DNA of 9,595 nucleotides from Acidobacteria bacterium UBA7540. GTDB taxonomy: Bacteria; Acidobacteriota; Terriglobia; UBA7540. Made by a program: the position numbers and the translations under genes. The notes under the pieces are model-generated. The model was not told the origin of the DNA. It saw only the letters and a list, made by a program, of their open reading frames with translations, and did no database searches. The stretch lies in contig DLMI01000197.1 in assembly GCA_002478145.1 (NCBI GenBank), forward strand, positions 1 to 9,595, in the 5' to 3' direction. Of the stretch, positions 1 to 6,247 are shown one piece after another (positions within the stretch are counted from its first letter, which is position 1; every line of letters begins with the position of its first letter).

Positions 1-253
1 ACCGGCAACCCGAACGACCACCCGCGGAGCAAGTCGCGGCATAATGTGCCCATTATCGTGGAGCGTGCGTCACGCCACGAAATGGACCGCCGTCCTGCAA
101 AGCCGTGCCCGGCCACTCGGCGAAGTACCCCCGCCCCGAGCCGCCAGGCGTCCCGACCAACGAGCAAGTATCATACCTGCCGCTCCCGGTGGGTGAACCG
201 ACTGACCCTGGGAACCAGCAGGTGTAATTGAGGCGTCCAGACCACAGCAGCCA
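1..253. other. non-coding stretch at the window edge, no supportable gene
   Basis: No reading frame here looks like a protein: the short open frames on both strands are rich in Arg, Pro and Ser, have no domain signature and have no good ribosome binding site. The stretch lies downstream of the minus-strand pilin gene. A near-repeat of 14 bases (146-159 and 231-244, 13 of 14 identical) is present but could be chance. No terminator with a T-run is visible after the pilin stop. Confidence 0.5.
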
Positions 254-439
254 CTAAACGTACGAACTGAGGAGCGACCCAATCTTGGTGAAAGCACTGT
301 TGATGGCGGTTGCCAAGGTAGTCATTCCCGCGGTGGCGGCGAGAGCAACCAAGGCGATAATCAACACATACTCCACCATGCCTTGGCCTTCCTCTTCGCG
401 GTGCAACCGGGCGAGGATACTCACAACTGAATTAGCCAT
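254..439 (-). CDS. Flp family type IVb prepilin
   Basis: Small pilin subunit of the Flp/Tad class, expected to be processed by a prepilin peptidase and assembled into a thin surface fibre for adhesion. The 61-residue product has a short basic/acidic leader ending in three Glu and a Gly (G18), followed by QGMVEY. This is the Flp pattern of Gly, four residues, then Glu-Tyr, with E23 as the Glu at mature position 5. A hydrophobic helix (about residues 25-40) follows, so the mature protein would be about 43 residues, normal for the family. The start at 439 is chosen over an in-frame Met at 463 because AAGGAG lies 7 bases upstream (447-452 on the plus strand). No Tad assembly genes (tadA, cpaB, rcpA, tadB/C) or prepilin peptidase are in the window, so the pilin either stands alone or its partners lie beyond the left edge. 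Family assignment is firm; role in adhesion is from family knowledge. Confidence 0.92.
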   Translation of the reverse strand: MANSVVSILARLHREEEGQGMVEYVLIIALVALAATAGMTTLATAINSAFTKIGSLLSSYV

Positions 440-446
440 AGCCAAA

Positions 447-452
447 CTCCTT
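447..452 (-). promoter_or_regulatory. ribosome binding site of the pilin gene
   Basis: Read on the minus strand this is AAGGAG, seven bases before the ATG at 439. It fixes the pilin start there and excludes the upstream in-frame ATG at 463, which has no such site. Confidence 0.85.
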
Positions 453-456
453 AGCT

Positions 457-474
457 CTCTCATCTCGATGAGAG
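457..474 (-). promoter_or_regulatory. perfect inverted repeat in the pilin leader
   Basis: CTCTCAT and ATGAGAG (457-463 and 468-474) are perfect inverse copies separated by four bases. On the pilin transcript this would form a 7-bp hairpin a few bases upstream of the AAGGAG site; as DNA it could be an operator. Its right arm is also the start of the tandem repeat at 465-540. A regulatory function is inference; the symmetry is directly visible. Confidence 0.5.
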
Positions 475-540
475 CAGCACATCAGGTCTAGCACGTTTCT
501 CTTCGATGAGAGCAGCACATTAAGTCTAGCATGATTCTCT
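465..540. repeat. two tandem copies of a 38-bp repeat upstream of the pilin gene
   Basis: Positions 465-502 and 503-540 are direct copies differing at 4 of 38 bases; both begin TCGATGAGAGCAGCACAT. They lie 26 to 101 bases upstream of the pilin start, in the likely promoter or 5' untranslated region. Each unit contains GAGAG opposed by an upstream CTCT, so each could form a small hairpin or present a repeated protein-binding site. No coding sense is apparent. Confidence 0.75.
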
Positions 541-833
541 TGTAAGTTCGGAGCAGGGCAATGGAACTTTAGTACTATTGACAAGCTCAGCGATGTCCCA
601 CAGATCGTCAGCGATTCGGGCTCCTATCAGTTCTATTGTATTAACCTGTTAGCTAACAAGGTAGCAACACACTCTTAGGACACTACCCGTGCGGAAGCTG
701 CGTTGACTCGCATTGCGCGCCTGGAGTAACCTGTAGCTCTGTGTTGGATCGACAAGGAGCTTTCGGGTGCTTGCTGCGGATGCTGCCTCTTCACCAGGCT
801 GGGCGCGGCTCCAGGGTTGGCCGTAGGCCTTCC
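541..833. other. intergenic stretch between the pilin and the VCBS protein
   Basis: With the repeat region this makes about 390 bases between divergently oriented genes. Open frames across it lack signatures. Visible elements are a 12-bp palindrome at 647-658 and, on the minus strand, a TACAAT hexamer (635-640) resembling a sigma-70 -10 box but without a good -35 at normal spacing. An AAGGAG at 754-759 has no well-placed start codon that would give a better protein than the ATG at 834. Confidence 0.5.
647..658. promoter_or_regulatory. 12-bp perfect palindrome, possible operator
   Basis: TGTTAGCTAACA is its own reverse complement. It sits in the divergent intergenic region, seven bases beyond the minus-strand TACAAT hexamer at 635-640, where a dimeric repressor could overlap a promoter driving the pilin. 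It is seen once only, and function is inference. Confidence 0.3.
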
Positions 834-1505
834 ATGCCAGCCCCGCGGTCTGGCAGTTTTCGCCGGGCCGGTCTAACACTCTGCGCACTATGGGGATTGT
901 CGGCTGCGTGCCTAGCCTCGGAAACGTTATCGCCATCAGCCTTGCCACTGCAAACCACACCTCTCCTGTGGGACCAAGGCGGCGTTATTGCCGATCTGGA
1001 CGGGGATGGCCGTCCCGACTTCGCCATCGTACGGGCAGAGGGTTGGGATTCGAAAGGGCTCCGGTATCGAATTGAGCTTCAGCTCACCAGGGGTGTCAGC
1101 CCGAGTTCTTTCAGCGTTTCCGCCGAAAAAGGCGGACTGCGTCTTATCCCCCGCGACGTGGACGGCGATGGGGACCTGGATCTGGTCGTCATGAGCGCTT
1201 GGGCGCTTGCCCCAGTCGGGGTCTGGATCAACAACGGCCATGGCCAATTCACTCGAGCCGATCCAACTGCCTATCCACGTGCTATCTGGACCGAAGGCCC
1301 CAAGGTCGTCTCGAATACTCCGCAGGAGGAACTCAAAGCAACTGTTCCTCAGTCCTACCGATCTTGTATTGATTTCTCCAACGAGTCTTATTTCTGCAAC
1401 AACTTGCTCTTCGAGCGACTCCTTCCATTTCTGGGCGCCGCCAGCCCTCAAAAGGGCGCCGCAGGTTGGCCGCAAACGAGAGCCCCGCCTTGTTTCCTCC
1501 CTTAA
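834..1505 (+). CDS. short exported FG-GAP/VCBS-repeat protein, function unknown
   Basis: A 223-residue protein with an N-terminal signal sequence: Arg-Arg followed by a hydrophobic stretch (about residues 12-26) ending in Ala-Cys-Leu-Ala, with likely cleavage before Ser-Glu. Two calcium-binding-type loops of the FG-GAP/VCBS repeat family follow: DLDGDGRPD at residues 54-62 and DVDGDGDLD at 108-116. The second is followed by the typical strand and WINNGHGQF. In this family such loops usually belong to beta-propeller blades, but two blades are too few for a full propeller. The C-terminal part has two cysteines nine residues apart and ends in a TRAPP-like tail. The ATG at 834 is chosen because it puts the signal peptide at the N-terminus; its ribosome binding site is weak, and the frame is open upstream to 741. 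It precedes the efflux operon on the same strand by 262 bases, so co-function is possible but unproven. Confidence 0.72.
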   Translation: MPAPRSGSFRRAGLTLCALWGLSAACLASETLSPSALPLQTTPLLWDQGGVIADLDGDGRPDFAIVRAEGWDSKGLRYRIELQLTRGVSPSSFSVSAEKGGLRLIPRDVDGDGDLDLVVMSAWALAPVGVWINNGHGQFTRADPTAYPRAIWTEGPKVVSNTPQEELKATVPQSYRSCIDFSNESYFCNNLLFERLLPFLGAASPQKGAAGWPQTRAPPCFLP

Positions 1506-1681
1506 CGACCAAGCTGGCTGCCGAACATTAACGCTGCCCTCGGGATTGATGGCGCAACGGGTGTGCCTGCCGGCGGTAGCCGCATTTGGACCAAGCCGCG
1601 CGCTCCCTCAGAGCTCGAGAGTGTTCAGCGGAGCTGCTTGAGGAGCAACCCGTAGGCCGGCGGTTGACTTTTGCTCATCTC

Positions 1682-1709
1682 TTGACAGCAATCACAGTTT
1701 CGGTATCAG
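1682..1709 (+). promoter_or_regulatory. candidate sigma-70 promoter for the efflux operon
   Basis: TTGACA (1682-1687) is a perfect -35 match, followed after 16 bases by TATCAG (1704-1709), a 4-of-6 match to the -10 box. It lies about 60 bases before the adaptor start and is well placed to drive the two-gene efflux operon. No clear inverted repeat for a metal-responsive MerR- or ArsR-type regulator is seen across it. The rest of the gap 1506-1767 shows no gene and no remnant of an outer-membrane efflux protein. Confidence 0.4.
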
Positions 1710-1767
1710 GGACAGGCCCGCGCTCGTTCATTTGCTGGACGGGTGGAAAGATTCAGGAAGGTGACCC

Positions 1768-2910
1768 ATGAAGAATCACTCCCATGCCATAACGGCTCTG
1801 ATTCTTGTCGCTTGCTTGGCTCCGTGGCTTTCGTCAAGTTGCAGCCACGGATCGAGCGCCGACCATGCGCCCCCGGTAACGGTTGAAAAAGCCCCGGACC
1901 CCACCATTGTGGAGGTGCCGGATCCCGAACAATTTCCCCTGACCACAGTTGAGCAGCGCTCTACTTACGACGAGCTCAAGGTGAATGGAGTAGTGACGCC
2001 CGATGTCAACCGCTCGGTCCCGGTGCTTTCGCTGGCGGGAGGCCGCGTGGTGGACATCCGCGCCAAGCTGGGGGATGACGTAACCAAGGGCCAGGTGCTG
2101 TTGCGGATCAACAGCCCGGATGTTTCACAGGCTTTGGCCGACTATCAAAAGGCCCAGGCCGATGAGGTGCTGGCCCGCCGCCAACAGGAGCGCTCGGAGA
2201 CACTCTTGGCCAAAGGGGCGATCGCGCAACGCGACTTGGAGGCCGCCGAGGATGCCGAGCAGAAGGCGAAGGTGGATTTAGCCACGGCGGCGGAACACGT
2301 TCGCGTGCTGGGCGCGGACGTGAGCCATCCCTCGCCCATCGTGGAGGTTAAGGCGCCGATCTCGGGGACCATCGTCGAACAGAACATCACCGGCGGTACG
2401 GGAGTCCGCTCGATGGATAATTCTCCCAACCTCTTTACCATCGCTGACCTCTCCCGCGTCTGGATTCTTTGCGACGTTTATGAGAACAACCTCGCGCAAG
2501 TCCGACTCGGCGACTTCGCGGAAGTCCGGCTGAACGCTTACCCGGACCAGGCTTTGAAAGGGCGCATCAGCAACATCAGCCGCGTGCTCGATCCGAGCAC
2601 TCGCACCGCCAAAGTGCGTCTGGAATTGGATAACGAGCGCCGTCTGATGCGGACCGGCATGTTCGCCACCGCGACGTTCCGCTCCCAGAGCAAGCAGCTC
2701 CGCTCCGTCGTGCCCGCCAAAGCCGTGCTTCGCCTCCACGACAAGGATTGGGTGTTTCGCGCAGAAGGCGGCCACCGCTTCCGCAGGATTGAAGTTCAGG
2801 CGGGTCGCGTCTCCAGCGACGGCTGGCAAGAAATCCTGGCGGGGCTTGCACCCGGCGACCAGATTGTGGCCAACGCCCTGCAATTCGCCAGTGCCGCGGA
2901 TACAGAGTAA
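1768..2910 (+). CDS. czcB: periplasmic adaptor subunit of a heavy-metal RND efflux pump (CzcB-like)
   Basis: Membrane-fusion protein expected to link the inner-membrane pump encoded just downstream to an outer-membrane channel. The 380 residues are full length for the family. The N-terminus is a signal sequence (to about residue 24) followed by Cys25; the preceding Leu-Ser-Ser-Ser is a poor lipobox, so lipid anchoring is possible but unsure. Then come the first lipoyl-like half (about 80-115, with LGDDVTKGQVLLRINSPDV), an Ala/Glu/Arg-rich alpha-hairpin (about 116-183), the second lipoyl half (about 190-226, VKAPISGTIVEQNITGG), a beta-barrel (about 229-305, ending RLMRTGMFATATF) and a membrane-proximal domain ending LAPGDQIVANAL. 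There is no long His-rich metal-binding N-terminus. AGGAAGG lies seven bases before the ATG. Only four bases separate its stop from the pump start, so the two are co-transcribed. Metal specificity cannot be read from the sequence. Confidence 0.9.
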   Translation: MKNHSHAITALILVACLAPWLSSSCSHGSSADHAPPVTVEKAPDPTIVEVPDPEQFPLTTVEQRSTYDELKVNGVVTPDVNRSVPVLSLAGGRVVDIRAKLGDDVTKGQVLLRINSPDVSQALADYQKAQADEVLARRQQERSETLLAKGAIAQRDLEAAEDAEQKAKVDLATAAEHVRVLGADVSHPSPIVEVKAPISGTIVEQNITGGTGVRSMDNSPNLFTIADLSRVWILCDVYENNLAQVRLGDFAEVRLNAYPDQALKGRISNISRVLDPSTRTAKVRLELDNERRLMRTGMFATATFRSQSKQLRSVVPAKAVLRLHDKDWVFRAEGGHRFRRIEVQAGRVSSDGWQEILAGLAPGDQIVANALQFASAADTE

Positions 2911-2914
2911 AGAC

Positions 2915-5900
2915 ATGATCAAGCACCTCGTCGATTTTGCGTTGCGCAACCGATTTCTTGTCTTGAGTATCGGTGTACTCCTCCTGATTTGGGGCATCAT
3001 CTCGTTTCACAACTTGCCCGTGGAGGCCTACCCGGATGTGGCGGACAAGTACGTCTGGGTCATTACGCAATGGCCCGGCCGCGCCGCCGAAGAAGTGGAA
3101 CAACAGGTGACCATCCCCATCGAGATTCGGATGAACGGTGTGGGCCACCTCACCCACCTGCGCTCCATTTCCCTCTCGGGGCTTTCATTTGTCACCATCA
3201 TCTTCGACGATGAATCCAACAATCTGACCAACCGCCAACAAGTGTTGGAGAAGCTCACCTTGGTCAACCTGCCCGAGAATCTTAGCCCCCAGATCGGGCC
3301 CGACTTCAGCCCGGTAGGGCAGATCTATTTCTATACCCTCACCAGCAGCAACCCCATGATCGACGTCATGGACCTGAAATCGCTGCAAGACTGGGTCATG
3401 GTGAAGGAATTTCTTTCCGTACCCAACATCGCGGCCGTCTCCATTTTTGGTGGGATCACCCGCGAGTACCAAGTCCAGGTGGACCCCAACCAAATCGTCG
3501 CCCATCGCTTGAGCATCGGCCAAGTCGAGCAAGCGTTGGCGGCTAACAACGTGAATGCGGGCGGCAGCTTCATCCAAAAAGGCCAGCAGGCTTTCAACAT
3601 TCGCGCCATCGGGCTCATGAAGAATACGGACGACATCGGCTCGACCGTGATCGCAGCACAAAATGGAACACCCATACGTGTGAGGGACGTGGCGGATGTG
3701 GTGCAAGGTCCCAAGATTCGCCTCGGGCGTCTCGGCAAGGCGATTCATCGCGAGGACGGACGGGTGATCGATGACGACGACGTGGTGGAGGGCATCGTCC
3801 AAATCAGGAAAGACGCCGATGCGGCTCCCACCCTCGAGGCCCTGCACGCCAAGGTCAAGTACCTCAACGAACACGTGTTGCCGCCCGGCGTAAAGATTGT
3901 TCCCCACATCGACCGCAGCGACCTCGTGAGGTATACCACGCACACCGTCCTTCACAACCTCGGCGAGGGAATCATCCTGGTGGTCGTCATCTTGTTTATC
4001 TTTCTCGGCAACATTCGTAGCGCTCTGATTGTCGCCCTTACCATTCCCTTTTCGCTCTTGTTTGCTTCCATCTGTCTCGACCTCCGCCACATTCCCGCCA
4101 ATCTCCTCTCCCTCGGGGCACTCGGCTTCGGAACGGTCGTCGATGGAGCGGTGGTGATGGTTGAGAATATCCTGCGCCGCCTCGAAATGCGCGCGAACGG
4201 CAACGGCTCGAGAGGTATGGGAGAGGCGATCCGTGTTGCGGCGCACGAGGTCCAACGCCCCGTCTTTTACGCCATCACCATCATCATCGCTGCCTACCTG
4301 CCGATTTTCACTCTGCAGCGGGTTGAAGGCCGCCTGTTCCGGCCGATGGCTTGGACCATGGCGTTCGCTATGCTGGGCGCCCTGCTATTTTCTCTGTTGC
4401 TCGCGCCGGTGCTGTCCAGTTACCTGTTCCGCCGCCAGACCAGCGAATGGCGTAATCCGATGCTCGCCTTTCTCACCAAGCGATATCGCCATGACCTTCC
4501 CTGGTGCATCCGTCATCGTTGGGTGACCGTTAGCGGCGCCGTGGCCGCTCTCCTCTTGACCTTTTACCTGGCTTTCGGCGGTGTGATCGGCTCCGAGTTC
4601 TTGCCTCACCTCGATGAAGGCGCCATCTGGGCCCGAGGTACGCTGGCTCCCAGCACCGGCCCCGATGAAGGCGAACGGATCATGGACCAGGCGCGCATTG
4701 CCTTCGCCCGATTCCCGGAAGTAACTCAGGTTGTCTCGCAGGTGGGCCGGTCCGATGACGGCACCGACGCCACGGGCTTCTTCAACACCGAGTACTTCAT
4801 CGACCTTAAACCCCGAAGGGAGTGGCGCAAGCAGTTCCACGGAGACAAAGAGGAACTCATCGCAGCCCTGGACCGAGAGGTTGAGAAGATCCCCGGCGTC
4901 GATTGGGGATTCTCCCAACCCATCGCGGACAACATGGAGGAGGCAGTCAGCGGAGTCAAGGGTGAGCTCGCCGTCAAGCTGATTGGTAGCGATTTGAAAT
5001 TACTTGAGGCCAAAAGCGAGGAAATTGCCAATGTCATGAGGACGGTGCCGGGTGTCGCCGACCTGGGGGTCTTTCGTGTCCTGGGCCAGCCGAATGTGAA
5101 CATCATCGTAGACCGCGCGAAAGCCGACCGGTTTGGTATAAACGTGTCGGATGTACAGGACGCCGTCGAGACCGCCGCGGGGGGGAAAGCCGTTAGCCAG
5201 ATTTTGAAAGGTGAGCGCCGTTACGATCTGATGGTGCGCTATCAGGAACCCTACCGGCGGACGGTGGAAGACATCTCGAATATACGTATCCTGGCGCCTT
5301 CGGGGGAACGTGTTTCGCTGGCACAACTTTGTGACGTCAAAGTGGAAGATGGCGCCTCCATGATTTACCGCGAGGCGAACTCGCGCTACATCGCCATCCG
5401 ATACAGCGTACGAGGCCGTGACCTCGGCAGCACGGTTGAGGAAGCCATCCGCGAAGTGAATGAAAAGGTCAAGCTCCCTCAGGGGTACCATCTGGATTGG
5501 GCGGGCGAGTACGAGAGCCAGCAACGTGCCAACAAAAGGCTGGCGTACATCGTTCCCATAACTCTGCTGCTGATTCTGCTGATTCTCTATACAGCCTTTG
5601 GCTCGTTTAAGTGGGCACTTCTCATCCTTTTGAACGTAGGGATGGCCCCCATCGGCGGTTTGCTGGCATTATTCTTTACCGGAACGCACTTCAGTGTTTC
5701 CTCTGGAGTTGGATTCCTCACACTATTCGGCGTCTCCGTGCAGACGGGCCTAATCATGGTTCAGTATATCAATCAGCTCCGCGCACGTGGGCAGGCGGTG
5801 ATGGAGGCAGCCGTGGAAGGCGCGATCCGACGTCTCCGGCCGATTATGATGACCATGTTGGTTGCAACCCTGGGCCTGCTGCCGGCGGCCCTCTCTCACG

Positions 5901-6058
5901 ATATTGGCTCGGATTCTCAGCGGCCTTTCGCCATCGTGAATGTCGGCGGCTTGATTACCAACCTCCTCATTAGCATCATTCTCCTCCCCACCCTTTACGT
6001 CTGGTTCGCGCGCCCCTCCGACACTTTGCCAAGTCCTGAACAAGGAGTTGGGGAGTAG
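2915..6058 (+). CDS. czcA: heavy-metal efflux RND inner-membrane pump (CzcA-like, HME family)
   Basis: Proton-driven RND transporter of 1047 residues, close to the 1063 of Cupriavidus CzcA, which exports metal ions from periplasm or cytosol through a tripartite complex. The start at 2915 gives the usual N-terminus: a short amphipathic helix, TM1 (about 13-31), then PDVADKYVWVITQWPGRAAEEVEQQ. TM segments cluster at about 345-545 and 870-1035, with two large periplasmic domains between and before them. In TM4 the family motif reads GFGTVVDGAVVMVEN (404-418). The three acidic relay residues of CzcA (D402, D408, E415) correspond to G404, D410 and E417, so the first is missing. An Asp run (DDDD) lies at about residue 286. 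The start has only a weak ribosome binding site four bases after the adaptor stop, consistent with translational coupling. No CzcC/TolC gene is nearby. Substrate (Zn, Co, Cd, Ni, Cu or Ag) is undetermined. Confidence 0.93.
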   Translation: MIKHLVDFALRNRFLVLSIGVLLLIWGIISFHNLPVEAYPDVADKYVWVITQWPGRAAEEVEQQVTIPIEIRMNGVGHLTHLRSISLSGLSFVTIIFDDESNNLTNRQQVLEKLTLVNLPENLSPQIGPDFSPVGQIYFYTLTSSNPMIDVMDLKSLQDWVMVKEFLSVPNIAAVSIFGGITREYQVQVDPNQIVAHRLSIGQVEQALAANNVNAGGSFIQKGQQAFNIRAIGLMKNTDDIGSTVIAAQNGTPIRVRDVADVVQGPKIRLGRLGKAIHREDGRVIDDDDVVEGIVQIRKDADAAPTLEALHAKVKYLNEHVLPPGVKIVPHIDRSDLVRYTTHTVLHNLGEGIILVVVILFIFLGNIRSALIVALTIPFSLLFASICLDLRHIPANLLSLGALGFGTVVDGAVVMVENILRRLEMRANGNGSRGMGEAIRVAAHEVQRPVFYAITIIIAAYLPIFTLQRVEGRLFRPMAWTMAFAMLGALLFSLLLAPVLSSYLFRRQTSEWRNPMLAFLTKRYRHDLPWCIRHRWVTVSGAVAALLLTFYLAFGGVIGSEFLPHLDEGAIWARGTLAPSTGPDEGERIMDQARIAFARFPEVTQVVSQVGRSDDGTDATGFFNTEYFIDLKPRREWRKQFHGDKEELIAALDREVEKIPGVDWGFSQPIADNMEEAVSGVKGELAVKLIGSDLKLLEAKSEEIANVMRTVPGVADLGVFRVLGQPNVNIIVDRAKADRFGINVSDVQDAVETAAGGKAVSQILKGERRYDLMVRYQEPYRRTVEDISNIRILAPSGERVSLAQLCDVKVEDGASMIYREANSRYIAIRYSVRGRDLGSTVEEAIREVNEKVKLPQGYHLDWAGEYESQQRANKRLAYIVPITLLLILLILYTAFGSFKWALLILLNVGMAPIGGLLALFFTGTHFSVSSGVGFLTLFGVSVQTGLIMVQYINQLRARGQAVMEAAVEGAIRRLRPIMMTMLVATLGLLPAALSHDIGSDSQRPFAIVNVGGLITNLLISIILLPTLYVWFARPSDTLPSPEQGVGE

Positions 6059-6247
6059 TAAATTGCGGCAGGGAGATGGCGCAGAAAAAATGACTCAATC
6101 ACTCATGCTCTTTTGTCGCTGGTCCCTCGCTTTGACCGGACGACGGTCGCCTTTGCCTTTGAAACCTGACGTTTCCACTCGCTTCGCCTTGAACGACATG
6201 CCACAATCTCTTTTCAGCGTGCTGCAAGAATTCCAAGGAGACCTTTG

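Noticed and set aside
60..165. Plus-strand GCAAAGCC and CGAAGTA elements reminiscent of a cyclic-di-GMP-I (GEMM) riboswitch, attractive because a pilin gene is close by.
   Set aside because: The conserved first strand and the paired helices cannot be matched, and the element points away from any gene it could control: the pilin is on the other strand and upstream of it. A covariance-model search would settle it.
146..244. Direct near-repeat of 14 bases with 85-base spacing.
   Set aside because: A single pair with one mismatch in GC-rich DNA, no target-site or mobile-element context; probably chance.
741..833. Upstream extension of the VCBS protein frame to 741.
   Set aside because: It would place about 30 extra residues before the signal peptide; the AAGGAG at 754-759 is too far from any in-frame ATG to support it.
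1506..1767. Possible remnant of an outer-membrane efflux gene, or an extension of the VCBS protein past its TAA (the same frame stays open for 48 codons).
   Set aside because: The translation has no helix repeats or motifs of the CzcC/TolC family and no VCBS loop, so neither decay of a channel gene nor readthrough can be supported.
3185..4255. A 356-codon open frame on the minus strand.
   Set aside because: It lies wholly inside the pump gene, has no domain signature, and its His/Asp-rich composition is that of an antisense shadow of a GC-rich membrane-protein gene.
6134..6148. Short hairpin GACCG/CGGTC after the pump gene, as a terminator.
   Set aside because: The stem is only five base pairs and there is no T-run after it; too weak to call.
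6048..6247. A 66-codon plus-strand frame between the pump and the GH3 gene.
   Set aside because: It overlaps the end of the pump gene, has no recognisable motif and no ribosome binding site, and runs into the GH3 start.
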